Source: Poriferisodalis sp965214215
GTDB lineage: Bacteria; Actinomycetota; Acidimicrobiia; Acidimicrobiales; Poriferisodalaceae
Assembly (NCBI RefSeq): GCF_965214215.1
Contig: NZ_CBDCBD010000003.1
Location: 2,666,001 to 2,730,000 of the forward strand
DNA length: 64,000 nt
Direction: 5' to 3'
The translations under genes and the position numbers were made by a program. Below the pieces are notes generated by a model. That model saw only the letters and a list, made by a program, of their open reading frames with translations, did not search any database and was not told the DNA's origin. This document shows positions 25,079 through 34,355 of this stretch, piece after piece; positions within the stretch are counted from its first letter, which is position 1; every line of letters begins with the position of its first letter.

Positions 25079-26178
25079 ACGCTGGCGTGCCCGCCGTGGA
25101 GATGCACGGCATCTACAAGCGATTCGGCGACGTTGTGGCCGTGGACGGCGTCGACCTGCAGATCGGCGACGGCGAATTCTTCGCGCTGCTGGGCCCGTCG
25201 GGCTGCGGCAAAACCACCACGCTGCGCATGATCGCCGGCCTCGACATCCCCAGCGAGGGGCGCCTGGCGATCTTCGGCGAGGAAGTGGCCTCATGGCCTC
25301 CGGACCGTCGCCCGGTCAACACCGTGTTTCAGGCCTACGCCCTGTTCCCGCATATGACGGTGGCGCAAAACATCGCGTTCGGCCTGCAGATGCGCGGCAT
25401 CCGCGGCCCCGACGCCGATCGGCAGGTGGCTGAGGCAACAGCGCTGGTGCAGCTCGAAGGCATGGAACAGCGCCGACCGTCGCAGCTCTCGGGAGGCCAG
25501 CAGCAACGCGTCGCTCTCGCGCGGGCCTTGGTGAATCACCCCAAGGTGCTGCTGCTCGACGAGCCCTTGGGCGCCCTCGACCTCAAGCTGCGCCAGGAGA
25601 TGCAGGTGGAGCTGAAGGTGCTGCAGCGAGAGGTGGGCGTCACGTTCGTGTTCGTGACCCACGACCAGGAGGAAGCCCTCGCGATGAGCGACCGGGTAGG
25701 CGTGATGTCGGAAGGCCGGCTGCTGCAGGTGGGCACGCCTGCGGAGGTGTACGAGCATCCCGCCAACCGCTTCGTGGCCGATTTCATCGGACGCACCAAC
25801 CTGCTCGAATGTGTCACCGAGGACTCCTCAGCGGTGCGCCTGAACGCCGGTGAGGTGGTCGCGGCCGCGAATGATCTGCCGCCAGGCGCCCCTGCCGCCT
25901 TGAGCGTTCGACCCGAGCAGGTGCGGCTGCATGCTCCTGGTGAGGCGCCCGACGGTGCCCCGTGCCTCAGCGGCGTCATCACCGACGCCACCTATCTCGG
26001 GCATGCTTTCGTGTACACGGTGGCGGTCGGCCCCACAGCAGGAGCCCACGGATCAGGTGCGGGCAACCACCGAACCACCATCACCGCCCGGTCCGAGACC
26101 GGCTCAGCCGCACTCGCTGCCGGCGAGTCGGTCGCCGTCAGCTGGTCCCCTGCATCGACGACGGTGGTGGCGGACTGA
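25075..26178 (+). CDS. potA: Spermidine/putrescine-type ABC transporter ATP-binding protein
   Basis: A 367-residue ATPase: Walker A GPSGCGKTT (~residue 40), signature LSGGQQQR (~140), Walker B LLLDEP (~160), switch histidine in THDQEEA, and a C-terminal TOBE regulatory domain with LSVRPEQVRL. It energises the two permeases that follow. It starts in the agmatinase stop (ATGA) and its own TGA shares a base with the next ATG (TGATG). Confidence 0.92.
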   Translation: MNAGVPAVEMHGIYKRFGDVVAVDGVDLQIGDGEFFALLGPSGCGKTTTLRMIAGLDIPSEGRLAIFGEEVASWPPDRRPVNTVFQAYALFPHMTVAQNIAFGLQMRGIRGPDADRQVAEATALVQLEGMEQRRPSQLSGGQQQRVALARALVNHPKVLLLDEPLGALDLKLRQEMQVELKVLQREVGVTFVFVTHDQEEALAMSDRVGVMSEGRLLQVGTPAEVYEHPANRFVADFIGRTNLLECVTEDSSAVRLNAGEVVAAANDLPPGAPAALSVRPEQVRLHAPGEAPDGAPCLSGVITDATYLGHAFVYTVAVGPTAGAHGSGAGNHRTTITARSETGSAALAAGESVAVSWSPASTTVVAD

Positions 26179-27128
26179 TGCCCACGCTGCGTCGTGCGAA
26201 GCCCGCGTCGGCTCAGCCGACGGCCGTGCCTGACGCGCCTGTGTCCATGACACCGGCTGAGATCGCCGCTCAGCGCAGGCAACGGCGAATCGGCACGCTC
26301 GTCGCCACGCCCGGGGCGCTGTACCTGCTGATCTTCTTCATGGTCCCGCTGGGCCTCATCACGGTGTACTCATTCGCCACACGCACCGCCACAGGACGCA
26401 CCTCGCTGAGCGGCTGGAACCTCAACTCCTACGAGCGCATCGCCGACGACGTCATTCTGGGCATCATCGCCCGGTCGGCCTGGCTCGCCTTCCTCACGAC
26501 GGTGCTGTGCTTGGCGGTTGCCTACCCGTTCGCCTATTACTTGGCCACCCGCCCGCCCCGGCTGCGCGCCCGGCTGCTCGTACTGGTGATGATCCCGTTC
26601 TGGACCAACGGGCTGGTGCGCATCTTCGCCATCCGCTTCCTGCTCGGCTCGAACGGCCCCGCGTCTGCGCTCAGCGAGGCCATGGGCTTTGGCACCTTCC
26701 GGATCCTGTTCACCCCCACCGCGGTGGTGCTGGGCATGGTGTACGGATTCTTGACCTTCATGGTGCTGCCGCTGTACGTGGCGCTCGAGCGCATGGACTG
26801 GCGCCTGGTGGAGGCCGCCCGCGACCTCTATGCGAGCGGTACGAAGGCGTTCTGGCGGGTGACCGTGCCGCTCACCCGCTCGGGCATCGTGGCCGGCTGC
26901 GTGCTGGTATTCGTGCCCAGCTTCGGCTCCTATGTGGTGCCCGAGATCCTCGGCGGCGCCAAGACACTGCTCATCGGCTCCTATGTGGCGCGTCAGTTCC
27001 AAGCTGCCCGCAATTGGCCGCTGGGCGCTGCGCTGAGTGTGCTGGTGATCGTGGCCATGCTCGTGGCGGTTGCTGTCAACCAGCGCAATTCCGCCAATGC
27101 CGAGCGCACGACGGCTGGCGCTCCATGA
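26178..27128 (+). CDS. potB: Polyamine ABC transporter permease, PotB type
   Basis: A 316-residue permease with six predicted membrane helices after a ~45-residue Ala/Gln/Arg-rich cytoplasmic N-terminus. The EAA loop that docks on PotA is EAARDLYASGTKAFWRVTVP (~212-231). The ATG at 26178 overlaps the potA stop by one base; the longer frame lies inside potA. Confidence 0.9.
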   Translation: MPTLRRAKPASAQPTAVPDAPVSMTPAEIAAQRRQRRIGTLVATPGALYLLIFFMVPLGLITVYSFATRTATGRTSLSGWNLNSYERIADDVILGIIARSAWLAFLTTVLCLAVAYPFAYYLATRPPRLRARLLVLVMIPFWTNGLVRIFAIRFLLGSNGPASALSEAMGFGTFRILFTPTAVVLGMVYGFLTFMVLPLYVALERMDWRLVEAARDLYASGTKAFWRVTVPLTRSGIVAGCVLVFVPSFGSYVVPEILGGAKTLLIGSYVARQFQAARNWPLGAALSVLVIVAMLVAVAVNQRNSANAERTTAGAP

Positions 27129-27141
27129 CAAGCCGACAGTC

Positions 27142-27978
27142 ATGAGCAACTTGGGCACTGCTGGCGCCAAGCGCTCGACCCGGCACCTGTTGCGGGCCAA
27201 CGCCTGGTTCGTGTTCGCATTCCTGTACGTGCCGATCGTGGTGCTCGCGGTCTTCTCGTTCAACGACTCCGAGCGTGTCAATGTCTGGCAAGGACTCTCG
27301 CCGCGCTGGTATGGCGAGGCGCTGGGCAACACACAGGTGATCAGTGCCCTGCGAGTGTCGCTTGTCGTGGCAGTCACCTCGACCATCGTTTCCACAGTCC
27401 TGGGCACTGCGGTGGCGCTGGCGCTCGACCGCTACCGCTTCAAGGGCCGGCGGGCGCTCGACGGCACCGTGTACCTGCCCATCGTCATCCCCGACATCAC
27501 GATGGCCGTCATGCTGCTGGTGTTCTTCGCCGAGGCATTCAAGCTGATCGACATCATCGGCCCTAGGTTCACTTTGGGCGTCACGACCATCGCGCTCAGC
27601 CATATCGCGTTCAACATTTCGTTTGTCGCTGTGGTGGTACGCGCCCGGCTGGATCAGTTCGACCGCACCCTCGAAGAAGCGGCGCGTGATCTGTATGCCA
27701 CGCCGTGGCGTACGTTCAGGAGGGTGACGCTGCCGCTGATCGCTCCGGGCATCGCCGCCGGTGCCCTGCTGGCTCTGACGCTGTCGCTCGACGATGTCGT
27801 CATCTCGGCGTTCACGGCAGGGCCTGGCGCCACGACGCTGCCGGTGTATGTGTTCAGCACCATCCGCCAAGGCGTGACCCCGGAGCTCAACGCCATCTCG
27901 ACGCTCATGCTGGCCGCTTCGATCACCCTGGTGGTGGCATCGCTGGCCCTGCAGCGCCCGAGGAGCACCACCCCATGA
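27142..27978 (+). CDS. potC: Polyamine ABC transporter permease, PotC type
   Basis: A 278-residue permease with six membrane helices and the EAA loop EAARDLYATPWRTFRRVTLP at about 190-209. FSFNDSERVNVWQGLSPRWY after the first helix is typical of PotC-like permeases. It begins 13 bases after potB. The ATG at 27142 was chosen; the longer frame is inside potB. Confidence 0.9.
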   Translation: MSNLGTAGAKRSTRHLLRANAWFVFAFLYVPIVVLAVFSFNDSERVNVWQGLSPRWYGEALGNTQVISALRVSLVVAVTSTIVSTVLGTAVALALDRYRFKGRRALDGTVYLPIVIPDITMAVMLLVFFAEAFKLIDIIGPRFTLGVTTIALSHIAFNISFVAVVVRARLDQFDRTLEEAARDLYATPWRTFRRVTLPLIAPGIAAGALLALTLSLDDVVISAFTAGPGATTLPVYVFSTIRQGVTPELNAISTLMLAASITLVVASLALQRPRSTTP

Positions 27979-28033
27979 TCACAACGCAAGCAACACAGCG
28001 ACGTTCGGTCCGGGCGTCCACAAGGGAGGAACC

Positions 28034-29173
28034 ATGAACAGCCTTGCGAAGACCAATGTGCGCAAGCACCGCAAACGATGGCTGGCACTCGCTGCGACCG
28101 CAGCTCTGCTCGTCGCAGCGTGCGGCAGCGGAGGCAGCGACAACAGCGCCGATGACTGCGAGCCCGGCGAGACCGACGGCGATCTCGCCTTCTACAACTG
28201 GGCCGACTACATGGACGAAGAGCTGCTGATGGCCTTCGAGGATGAGACAGGCGTCAGCGTCGACTACACGGTGTACGAGTCGAATGAGCAGATGCTCAGC
28301 CAGGTGGAATCTGAGGCGGCCATATACGACTTGGTCGTGCCGTCGGACTACATGGTTGCGACCATGATCTCCGAGGATCTGCTGCTGCCGCTCAACTACG
28401 ACGCGCTGCCGAACTTCGCCAACCTCGACGATGCCTGGGACAAGCCTCCCTTCGACCCTGAGCACCGGTACCACGTCGCCTACCAGTGGGGCACCACGGG
28501 CATCGGCATGACCTATGACGTGCTCGACGCGATCGGCGGCGAGTCGTCGTGGGCGGTCATCTTCGATCCCGACACGGCGGCGCTAGTGCCCGGCGGTATC
28601 TCGATGCTCGACGACGCTCCCGAGGCCGTGTCAGCGGCGCTCAAGTACCTCGGCTACAGCATTGCCGAGGTCATCGAGTCGGGCAATGAGGACGCGATCC
28701 GCGAAGCAGGAGCTCTGCTCAAGGCGACGAATGACCGGTTGGTGAAGTACGACTCGGTGACCTACGGCGACGACCTCGTCAACGGCGAGGTCGACGTGGC
28801 CCACGGCTGGAGCGGCGGCTTCGCTTCCACCTTCTTCGAGACCGACGCGTACGAGACCCACGTGTACACGATCCCCGCCGAGGGCGGCGTTCGCTGGGTC
28901 GACACCATGGCCATTCCGCACAACGCAGACAACGTGTGCTCAGCACACGCCATGATCAACTTCCTGCTCGACGCTGAGAACGGCGCCACGCTTACCAACT
29001 ACACCTACTACGGCAGCCCGAACGAGGCTGCAACGCCGTACATCCTCGACGAGATCCTGGAGGATCCGGGCATCTACCCGCCGCCGGACGTGTACGAGCG
29101 GCTGGAGCTGATCCCGCAGATGGGCGACTTGGGTCTGATCGTGCAGGACATGCTCACCGAGGCGAAGAGCTGA
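28034..29173 (+). CDS. potD: Polyamine-binding lipoprotein, PotD type
   Basis: A 379-residue extracellular solute-binding protein. A basic, hydrophobic signal sequence ends in the lipobox LVAAC (Cys30), so it is lipid-anchored on the outer face of the membrane. FYNWADYMDEELLMAFEDETG and YDLVVPSDYMV are hallmark PotD/PotF sequences. It captures spermidine, putrescine or a related cation for PotABC. A 17-bp-stem hairpin lies 24 bases after its stop. Confidence 0.9.
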   Translation: MNSLAKTNVRKHRKRWLALAATAALLVAACGSGGSDNSADDCEPGETDGDLAFYNWADYMDEELLMAFEDETGVSVDYTVYESNEQMLSQVESEAAIYDLVVPSDYMVATMISEDLLLPLNYDALPNFANLDDAWDKPPFDPEHRYHVAYQWGTTGIGMTYDVLDAIGGESSWAVIFDPDTAALVPGGISMLDDAPEAVSAALKYLGYSIAEVIESGNEDAIREAGALLKATNDRLVKYDSVTYGDDLVNGEVDVAHGWSGGFASTFFETDAYETHVYTIPAEGGVRWVDTMAIPHNADNVCSAHAMINFLLDAENGATLTNYTYYGSPNEAATPYILDEILEDPGIYPPPDVYERLELIPQMGDLGLIVQDMLTEAKS

Positions 29174-29196
29174 TATGGCCTGATTACATCTGAGCT

Positions 29197-29237
29197 GGCA
29201 ATCGCCGGGCCGGGTTTCGACTCGGTCCGGCATTGCC
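29197..29237. terminator. Strong hairpin after potD, likely bidirectional terminator
   Basis: Inverted repeat: GGCAAT, bulged C, GCCGG, G, CCGGG, loop TTTCGA, CTCGG, T, CCGGC, ATTGCC. It has about 17 base pairs with one bulge and two G-U pairs. It lies between the convergent potD and acyl-CoA dehydrogenase genes. No U-tract follows, which is common for actinobacterial terminators. Confidence 0.55.
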
Positions 29238-29317
29238 GCGTCCCCGGAAAGGCAAAGCGGCGGCGAAGGCTGATGTGCGTGGCGCGCCGGTAGACGGTCT
29301 GCCTGCAGCGTCGTTGC

Positions 29318-30556
29318 TCAGTTGCGCGGCACTTCGACCCAGGGGACGTCTTTGTCGACGCGAGGCTCGCCCGGCAAGCCGAGTACCTGCTCGCCCAGGA
29401 TGTTCCGCATGATCTCTGAGGTGCCGCCCTCGATGGAGTTGGCGCGTACCCGCAGAAATCCGTGCTGGACGCCGCCGTCGGCGCCGTCCACCGAGAGGTC
29501 GCCCGGACGGCGGAACGTGTAGTCGTAACCGATGAGCCCGTCAGGGCCCATCATGTCGACTGCGAAGGTCATCAAGGCTTGATTGAGTTCGGCGAACGCC
29601 AATTTGGCGATCGACATCTCGGGCCCCGGGTTGCCTTTGCGCCGGTTGGCGCCGGCTCGCATGTTCGTGAGCCGCAGCACTTCGGCACGAGTCCAGAGCT
29701 TGGTCAGTCGATCCCTGGTGACATCGTCGCGGTCAGCTTCCTCGCGCTGGTTCCACAGCTTCACCAACACCGATATCGGTCCGGAGCCCCGCTTGGGCGG
29801 GCCGGCTCCTCCGGCGCCGATGGCGTTGCGCTCATTCATCAGCGTGGTCAGCGATACCCGCCAGCCATCACCGACGTCGCCGACGCGGTTCGCGTCGGGC
29901 ACGCGTACGTCGGTCATGTAGACCTCGTTGAACTCTGCCTCCCCGGTGATCTGGCGCAGCGGGCGTACTTCGACGCCCGGAGACTTCATGTCGAGTGCAA
30001 AGTAGGTGAGCCCGCGGTGCTTGGGCACCTCGGGATTAGTGCGGGTCACCAGCATCCCGAAATCGCCGAGGTGAGCCAGCGTGTTCCAGACCTTCTGACC
30101 GTTGACCACCCACTCCTCGCCGTCGGCCACCGCCTTGGTTGCCAGCCCTGCGAAGTCGCTGCCGGCGCCTGGCTCGCTGAAGAGCTGGCACCACAGCTCT
30201 TCACCGGTGAACATCGGCCGCAGGAAGCGCCGCTTGACGTCTTCGCTGCCGTGGGTGTGGATGGTCGGCCCGGCGAGGTGCATGAAGAACGTGACGGGCT
30301 TCTGGGGCTTCGCACCCGCTGCCCGCAGCCGCTCTTCCACTCGTCGCTGCAGCTTGGGGCTCACACCCAGCCCACCATGGCCTTCGTCGAAGTGCACCCA
30401 CGCCAGCCCAGCGTCGAACTGTGCCCCGCGAAACACCGCGTAGCTCAACTGCTTCGGATCATGGGAGGCGAGCAGCCCGTCGATGGCCGCGTCAACCTGC
30501 GCAGCGGCGGGATCTGCGGCGCCATGGGCAGCCGGAGCTTCAAGCGTGTCGGTCAT
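29318..30556 (-). CDS. Acyl-CoA dehydrogenase
   Basis: A 412-residue flavoenzyme. CQLFSEPGAGSDFAGL (~142-157) is the FAD/substrate signature and WVNGQKVWNTLAHLGDFGMLV the following core. The C-terminal SIEGGTSEIMRNILGEQVLGLP is the second family signature. It introduces an alpha-beta double bond in an acyl-CoA. Domain order and length suit long-chain, steroid side-chain or terpenoid acyl-CoA dehydrogenases. The enoyl-CoA hydratase gene lies 48 bases upstream on the same strand, fitting consecutive beta-oxidation steps. Confidence 0.92.
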   Translation of the reverse strand: MTDTLEAPAAHGAADPAAAQVDAAIDGLLASHDPKQLSYAVFRGAQFDAGLAWVHFDEGHGGLGVSPKLQRRVEERLRAAGAKPQKPVTFFMHLAGPTIHTHGSEDVKRRFLRPMFTGEELWCQLFSEPGAGSDFAGLATKAVADGEEWVVNGQKVWNTLAHLGDFGMLVTRTNPEVPKHRGLTYFALDMKSPGVEVRPLRQITGEAEFNEVYMTDVRVPDANRVGDVGDGWRVSLTTLMNERNAIGAGGAGPPKRGSGPISVLVKLWNQREEADRDDVTRDRLTKLWTRAEVLRLTNMRAGANRRKGNPGPEMSIAKLAFAELNQALMTFAVDMMGPDGLIGYDYTFRRPGDLSVDGADGGVQHGFLRVRANSIEGGTSEIMRNILGEQVLGLPGEPRVDKDVPWVEVPRN

Positions 30557-30604
30557 CGCGCCAGTCTGCCAGCACTGCGCAGCCGCGGGCGCAGCCCGGA
30601 TGGG

Positions 30605-31450
30605 TCAGTAGCGCTCGCCTGGGAACGACGGGTCGGTCTTGGCCAGGAATGCTTCGGCGCCGTGCGACATGTTGCGCGGGATCAGAACTGCCTGGTGGCC
30701 CATCTCCACGTCGAGCTGGCCGGCGAGGTCTCGCTGCATGGCACCGTCGATGGCGGATCGGATCCGAGCCATGGCGGCCGGCGAGCTGCGCCGGAGCACG
30801 TCGACCACCTGGGCCACCGCATCATCGAGCTCGTCGTCGTCGACGGTCTTCCACACCAAGCCCCACTCGGCGGCCTGATCGGCGGTGACGCGCTCACCCA
30901 GCAGTGACATGCCCAATGCTCTGGCCCGGCCGACGCGCATGGGCAGCTGCCACGTGGTGCCCAGGTCGGGCACGATTCCGAGCCGGGGTCCGAATGTCGC
31001 CACGAAGAAGGCCGACCTGGCAGCGATGGCGACATCGCACGACATCGACAAGCCGATGCCCCCGCCCGCGGCCACGCCGTTGATGCGGGCAACGGTCGGC
31101 ACCGGGCACCCAGCCACCGCACGGATCGCCGGATGGAATGCGTTGTCCATGGAGTCGGTGGTCGCCTCCCCTGCTGCGTCTGCATCGACGCCTTCGGCAC
31201 CGTCGGCAGCCGCGTTTCGCAGGTCGGCACCGGAGCAAAAGCCGCGTCCCGCTCCTGTCAGCACTACCGCACGCACCGACTTGTCGGCCGCCACCATCCC
31301 GAACGCCTCTGTGATGTCGTTCATGAAGTCGTCGTTCATGGAATTCAGCGTCTCAGGGCGGTTGAGCATGACCGTCGCCACGTCCCCCGCAGAATCCCGC
31401 TCCACGCTGTAGCTCACCGTGCCGTTGGACGGCTGCGCTGTTGTGCTCAT
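30605..31450 (-). CDS. Enoyl-CoA hydratase/isomerase family protein
   Basis: A 281-residue crotonase-fold protein. The oxyanion-hole segments are GRGFCSGADLRN (~80) and INGVAAGGGIGLSMSCDVAIA (~130-150). The catalytic glutamate expected at the end of the second block is not obvious; PRLGIVPDLGTTW holds an aspartate in the region where hydratases carry the second acid. It may therefore be an isomerase or hydratase variant. The ATG at 31450 is preferred; the much longer open frame runs through antisense sequence. It probably precedes the acyl-CoA dehydrogenase in one transcript. Confidence 0.87.
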   Translation of the reverse strand: MSTTAQPSNGTVSYSVERDSAGDVATVMLNRPETLNSMNDDFMNDITEAFGMVAADKSVRAVVLTGAGRGFCSGADLRNAAADGAEGVDADAAGEATTDSMDNAFHPAIRAVAGCPVPTVARINGVAAGGGIGLSMSCDVAIAARSAFFVATFGPRLGIVPDLGTTWQLPMRVGRARALGMSLLGERVTADQAAEWGLVWKTVDDDELDDAVAQVVDVLRRSSPAAMARIRSAIDGAMQRDLAGQLDVEMGHQAVLIPRNMSHGAEAFLAKTDPSFPGERY

Positions 31451-31557
31451 GTCGATTCCCTCGCTCGTGCAGTTTGCCTCGCACGCGGAGCGTAGAGCGC
31501 TCACGTGGCCCTGCGCGGGGCAACCGCCCCCGCAAAACCGCTCAGGATCGTCGAGAT

Positions 31558-31782
31558 CTACTTGTAGCGGTAGGTGATGCGGCCGCGGCTGAGGTCGTAG
31601 GCGGAGACTTCTACCTGCACCCGGTCGCCAGGAAGGATCCGAATGTGGTGCTTGCGCATCTTGCCGCTCAGGTGCCCCAGCACCTCGTGCCCGTTGTCGA
31701 GCTCGATGCGGAAATGACCGCCCTTGAGTGCTTCGACGGTCTTCCCCTCGAGCAAGATGGCGTCGTCTTTGACTTTCGGCAC
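31558..31782 (-). CDS. infA: Translation initiation factor IF-1 (GTG start, outside ribosomal cluster)
   Basis: A 74-residue OB-fold protein ending in DLSRGRITYRYK, with ELDNGHEVLGHLSGKMRKH and IRILPGDRVQVE, clear IF-1 sequences. The GTG at 31782 gives the usual IF-1 length and N-terminus (MPKVKDD); longer versions add unrelated residues. IF-1 blocks the A site of the 30S subunit during initiation. It stands alone between an enoyl-CoA hydratase and a flavin reductase gene, not beside rpmJ/rpsM. Confidence 0.92.
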   Translation of the reverse strand: MPKVKDDAILLEGKTVEALKGGHFRIELDNGHEVLGHLSGKMRKHHIRILPGDRVQVEVSAYDLSRGRITYRYK

Positions 31783-31896
31783 ATGGATTCCCTGGTCGGC
31801 GGCATGTTCTGCATCCCCGCCGCAGCGGAGCACGTAAGGCATCCCATGGTAGCCGGGCGGGCTCGAAGCCGCCCGCGGCAGGCCCCGAGCCCCCGC

Positions 31897-32430
31897 TCAG
31901 TGGCGCTTGACGCCGCCGTACTTCATGCGGGTATCGGACATCGAGGCGAGCCGCACGTCGTCGTCGTTGATTGCTGCTGCCACCAGCTCGCCCATGAACA
32001 GCGTGTGCGTGCCGAGGTCCACGCTGTGACGTACTTCGCAGTCCATCCATGCGGCAGCGTCGACGAATACCGGAGCTCCTGTGGCGGCTTCGTACACCGG
32101 CCAGCCGTTGAGCGCGCCGGTTGCCGGCGAGCTGCCGTCGCCGCCTGCCTCGTAGGCGGCGGGCTTGGAGAACTTCACGAATGGCCGAGTGTTGGACGCA
32201 TCCCACAGATTCACCGTGAATGTGCCGCCCGACGAGATCAGCCGGTGGGTGACGGCGGTGTTGTCGACCCCAATCCCGATGATCAGCGGTTCCATGGACA
32301 GTTGAGTGATCCAGCTGGTGGTCATGGCGTTGCGCTCGTCGCCGGCTCTCGATCCCACCAGCGCGAGCGCGTTGGGGATCTTCCACGTCACTCGGTTGAC
32401 CATCTCGTCGGTCAGGTCCGCTGTGCTCAT
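31897..32430 (-). CDS. Flavin reductase-like (FMN-binding split-barrel) protein
   Basis: A 177-residue protein. WKIPNALALVGSRAGDERNAMTTSW and LSMEPLIIGIGVDNTAVTHRLI match the FMN-binding split barrel of NAD(P)H:flavin oxidoreductases, and FTVNLWDAS the strand after it. Such proteins feed reduced flavin to monooxygenases. None of the neighbours is an obvious two-component partner; the BVMO at 35376 is self-contained. Confidence 0.85.
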   Translation of the reverse strand: MSTADLTDEMVNRVTWKIPNALALVGSRAGDERNAMTTSWITQLSMEPLIIGIGVDNTAVTHRLISSGGTFTVNLWDASNTRPFVKFSKPAAYEAGGDGSSPATGALNGWPVYEAATGAPVFVDAAAWMDCEVRHSVDLGTHTLFMGELVAAAINDDDVRLASMSDTRMKYGGVKRH

Positions 32431-32596
32431 GGCAGCACACTAGGAGGCAGAGCCAGACAACTGCTACGACGCCGAGCGACAGGTGCAGCGTGCCTCAGAG
32501 ACGGGCGCGGGGGGCGCGGCTAGCGTGGATGTCGCTGCAGGGGGTTAACCAACCCCAGAGCGCGGGTGCGTATGCGGCGGGCACGGGGACAGCGAC

Positions 32597-34270
32597 ATGG
32601 CTTACGACCTGAAGATCACAGGCGGAACGATCATCGACGGGACAGGCGCCCCTCGCTATGCGGGCGATGTGGGCATCTCCGACGGCAAAGTGGTGGCGCT
32701 CGGAAGAGCGCCCGCCGAAGCCGCCCAGACCATCGACGCCTCCGGGCGCATCGTCTGTCCGGGCTTCGTCGACATCCACACCCACTATGACGCGCAGATC
32801 ATGTGGGACCGGCTGGTGAGCTGCTCGCCCTGGCACGGCGTCACCACCATCGTGATGGGCAACTGCGGCTTCTCGGTGGCGCCCACCCTGCCCGACCACC
32901 GCGATCTCATCATGCGCACGCTCGAGAACGTGGAGGGCATGAGCGTGGACGCACTGCGGGCCGGCCTGGGCGACTGGGGCTTCGAGACCTTCCCGCAGTA
33001 CCTCGATGCGCTCGAGTCCAACGGCGCCGCCGTGAACATGGCCGCGCTCGTCGGCCACACAGCGGTCCGCATGTACGTGATGGGCGAAGAAGCCACCGAG
33101 CGGGAAGGCACACCCGAAGAGATCGCGGCGCAACGCGACCTGGTGGCCGAGGCGCTGCGGGCCGGCGCGCTCGGCTTCGCCACCTCCAAGGCGTCCACTC
33201 ACGTCGGCTACGAAGGGCGCCCGGTGCCCAGCCGGGCTGCCACCACCGACGAGATCGTCGAGATCGCCCAGGCGCTCGGCGACGCCGGTGGTGTGATGCA
33301 GGCCACGGTCGGCCGGGGCCTTAGCCACGACGAGTTCGCCCGCATCGCCGAGACCACCGGGGCACACGTGAGCTGGACAGCGCTGCTGGGCTCGGCACGC
33401 GGCCCGGGCAGCCACCGCGCCGAACTGGAGCGAGCTCATGAGATCGCCGAGCGGGGCCTGCCGGTGTTCCCCCAGGTTGCGGTTCAGCCCATCCAGTTCG
33501 AGATGAGCTGGAAGGCACCGTTCATTTATGAGGCCCTGCGCTGCTTCACCCCGGTGTCCCAGAGCGACCTCGAAGGCCGCAAGCGTTACTACGCCGACGC
33601 CGACTGGCGGGCCGAATTCAAGGAGAAGGCCGGCAATGATGGCAAGATCGGTGACCGCTGGGCTCGAACCGAAGTCAGCTACCTGCCCCACAATCCCGAG
33701 CTTGAGGGCTGCAACGTGCAGCAGATGGCCGACGAAGCCGGCCAAGACCCGGTGGACTGGGTGCTCGACACAGCGCTCGACGCCGACCTCGACATGCGGA
33801 TCGTCCAGGACGTGATCAACCACGACCCCGACGACATCGACGAGCTGCTCCACGACCCCACAACGGTGATCGGGCTGTCCGATGCCGGGGCGCACGCCAG
33901 CCAGCTCTGCGATGCCAAGTATTCCACGGAGTTCCTGCAGACGTTCGTGCGGGGTCGGGGCAGTTTCGATCTCGAGACTGGCATCCACATGCTCACCCAG
34001 CGCCCCGCCGAGGTGTTCGGCATCACTGACCGGGGCACGCTGGCCGAGGCCAAGCCCGCCGATGTGGTGGTGTTCGACGCCGACGAGGTGGGCCACTTGG
34101 GCAAGCGGCGGGTGCACGACCTGCCCGCCGGTGCCGATCGGCTCATCTCCGACGCGAAGGGCATCGACGCAGTGGTCGTGAACGGCACCGTCATCCGCCG
34201 CGACGGTGCCGATGCGGTCGACCCGCACGGCCCGCTGCCAGGCAAGCTGTTGCGCAACGGCAAGGCCTGA
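32597..34270 (+). CDS. N-acyl-D-amino-acid deacylase-like amidohydrolase (amidohydrolase family 3)
   Basis: A 557-residue metal-dependent hydrolase. The N-terminal beta-sandwich strand (YDLKITGGTIIDGTGAPRYA) leads to the metal motif GFVDIHTHYDAQ (~residues 55-66). GNCGFSVAP (~93) is typical of D-aminoacylases. VIGLSDAGAHASQLCD (~430) supplies the catalytic aspartate, and RGTLAEAKPADVVVFDADEV returns to the sandwich. Likely reaction is hydrolysis of an N-acyl-D-amino acid or related amide. Start: ATG after a GGGGACAGCG leader. Confidence 0.88.
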   Translation: MAYDLKITGGTIIDGTGAPRYAGDVGISDGKVVALGRAPAEAAQTIDASGRIVCPGFVDIHTHYDAQIMWDRLVSCSPWHGVTTIVMGNCGFSVAPTLPDHRDLIMRTLENVEGMSVDALRAGLGDWGFETFPQYLDALESNGAAVNMAALVGHTAVRMYVMGEEATEREGTPEEIAAQRDLVAEALRAGALGFATSKASTHVGYEGRPVPSRAATTDEIVEIAQALGDAGGVMQATVGRGLSHDEFARIAETTGAHVSWTALLGSARGPGSHRAELERAHEIAERGLPVFPQVAVQPIQFEMSWKAPFIYEALRCFTPVSQSDLEGRKRYYADADWRAEFKEKAGNDGKIGDRWARTEVSYLPHNPELEGCNVQQMADEAGQDPVDWVLDTALDADLDMRIVQDVINHDPDDIDELLHDPTTVIGLSDAGAHASQLCDAKYSTEFLQTFVRGRGSFDLETGIHMLTQRPAEVFGITDRGTLAEAKPADVVVFDADEVGHLGKRRVHDLPAGADRLISDAKGIDAVVVNGTVIRRDGADAVDPHGPLPGKLLRNGKA

Positions 34271-34355
34271 ACGGCCGAGCCGAACGGGGCGATCCGAAAA
34301 GCCCAAATCAGACTCGCTCGTTGCACAACGCGAGCTGCGTGGCAGGCTTGGCGCC

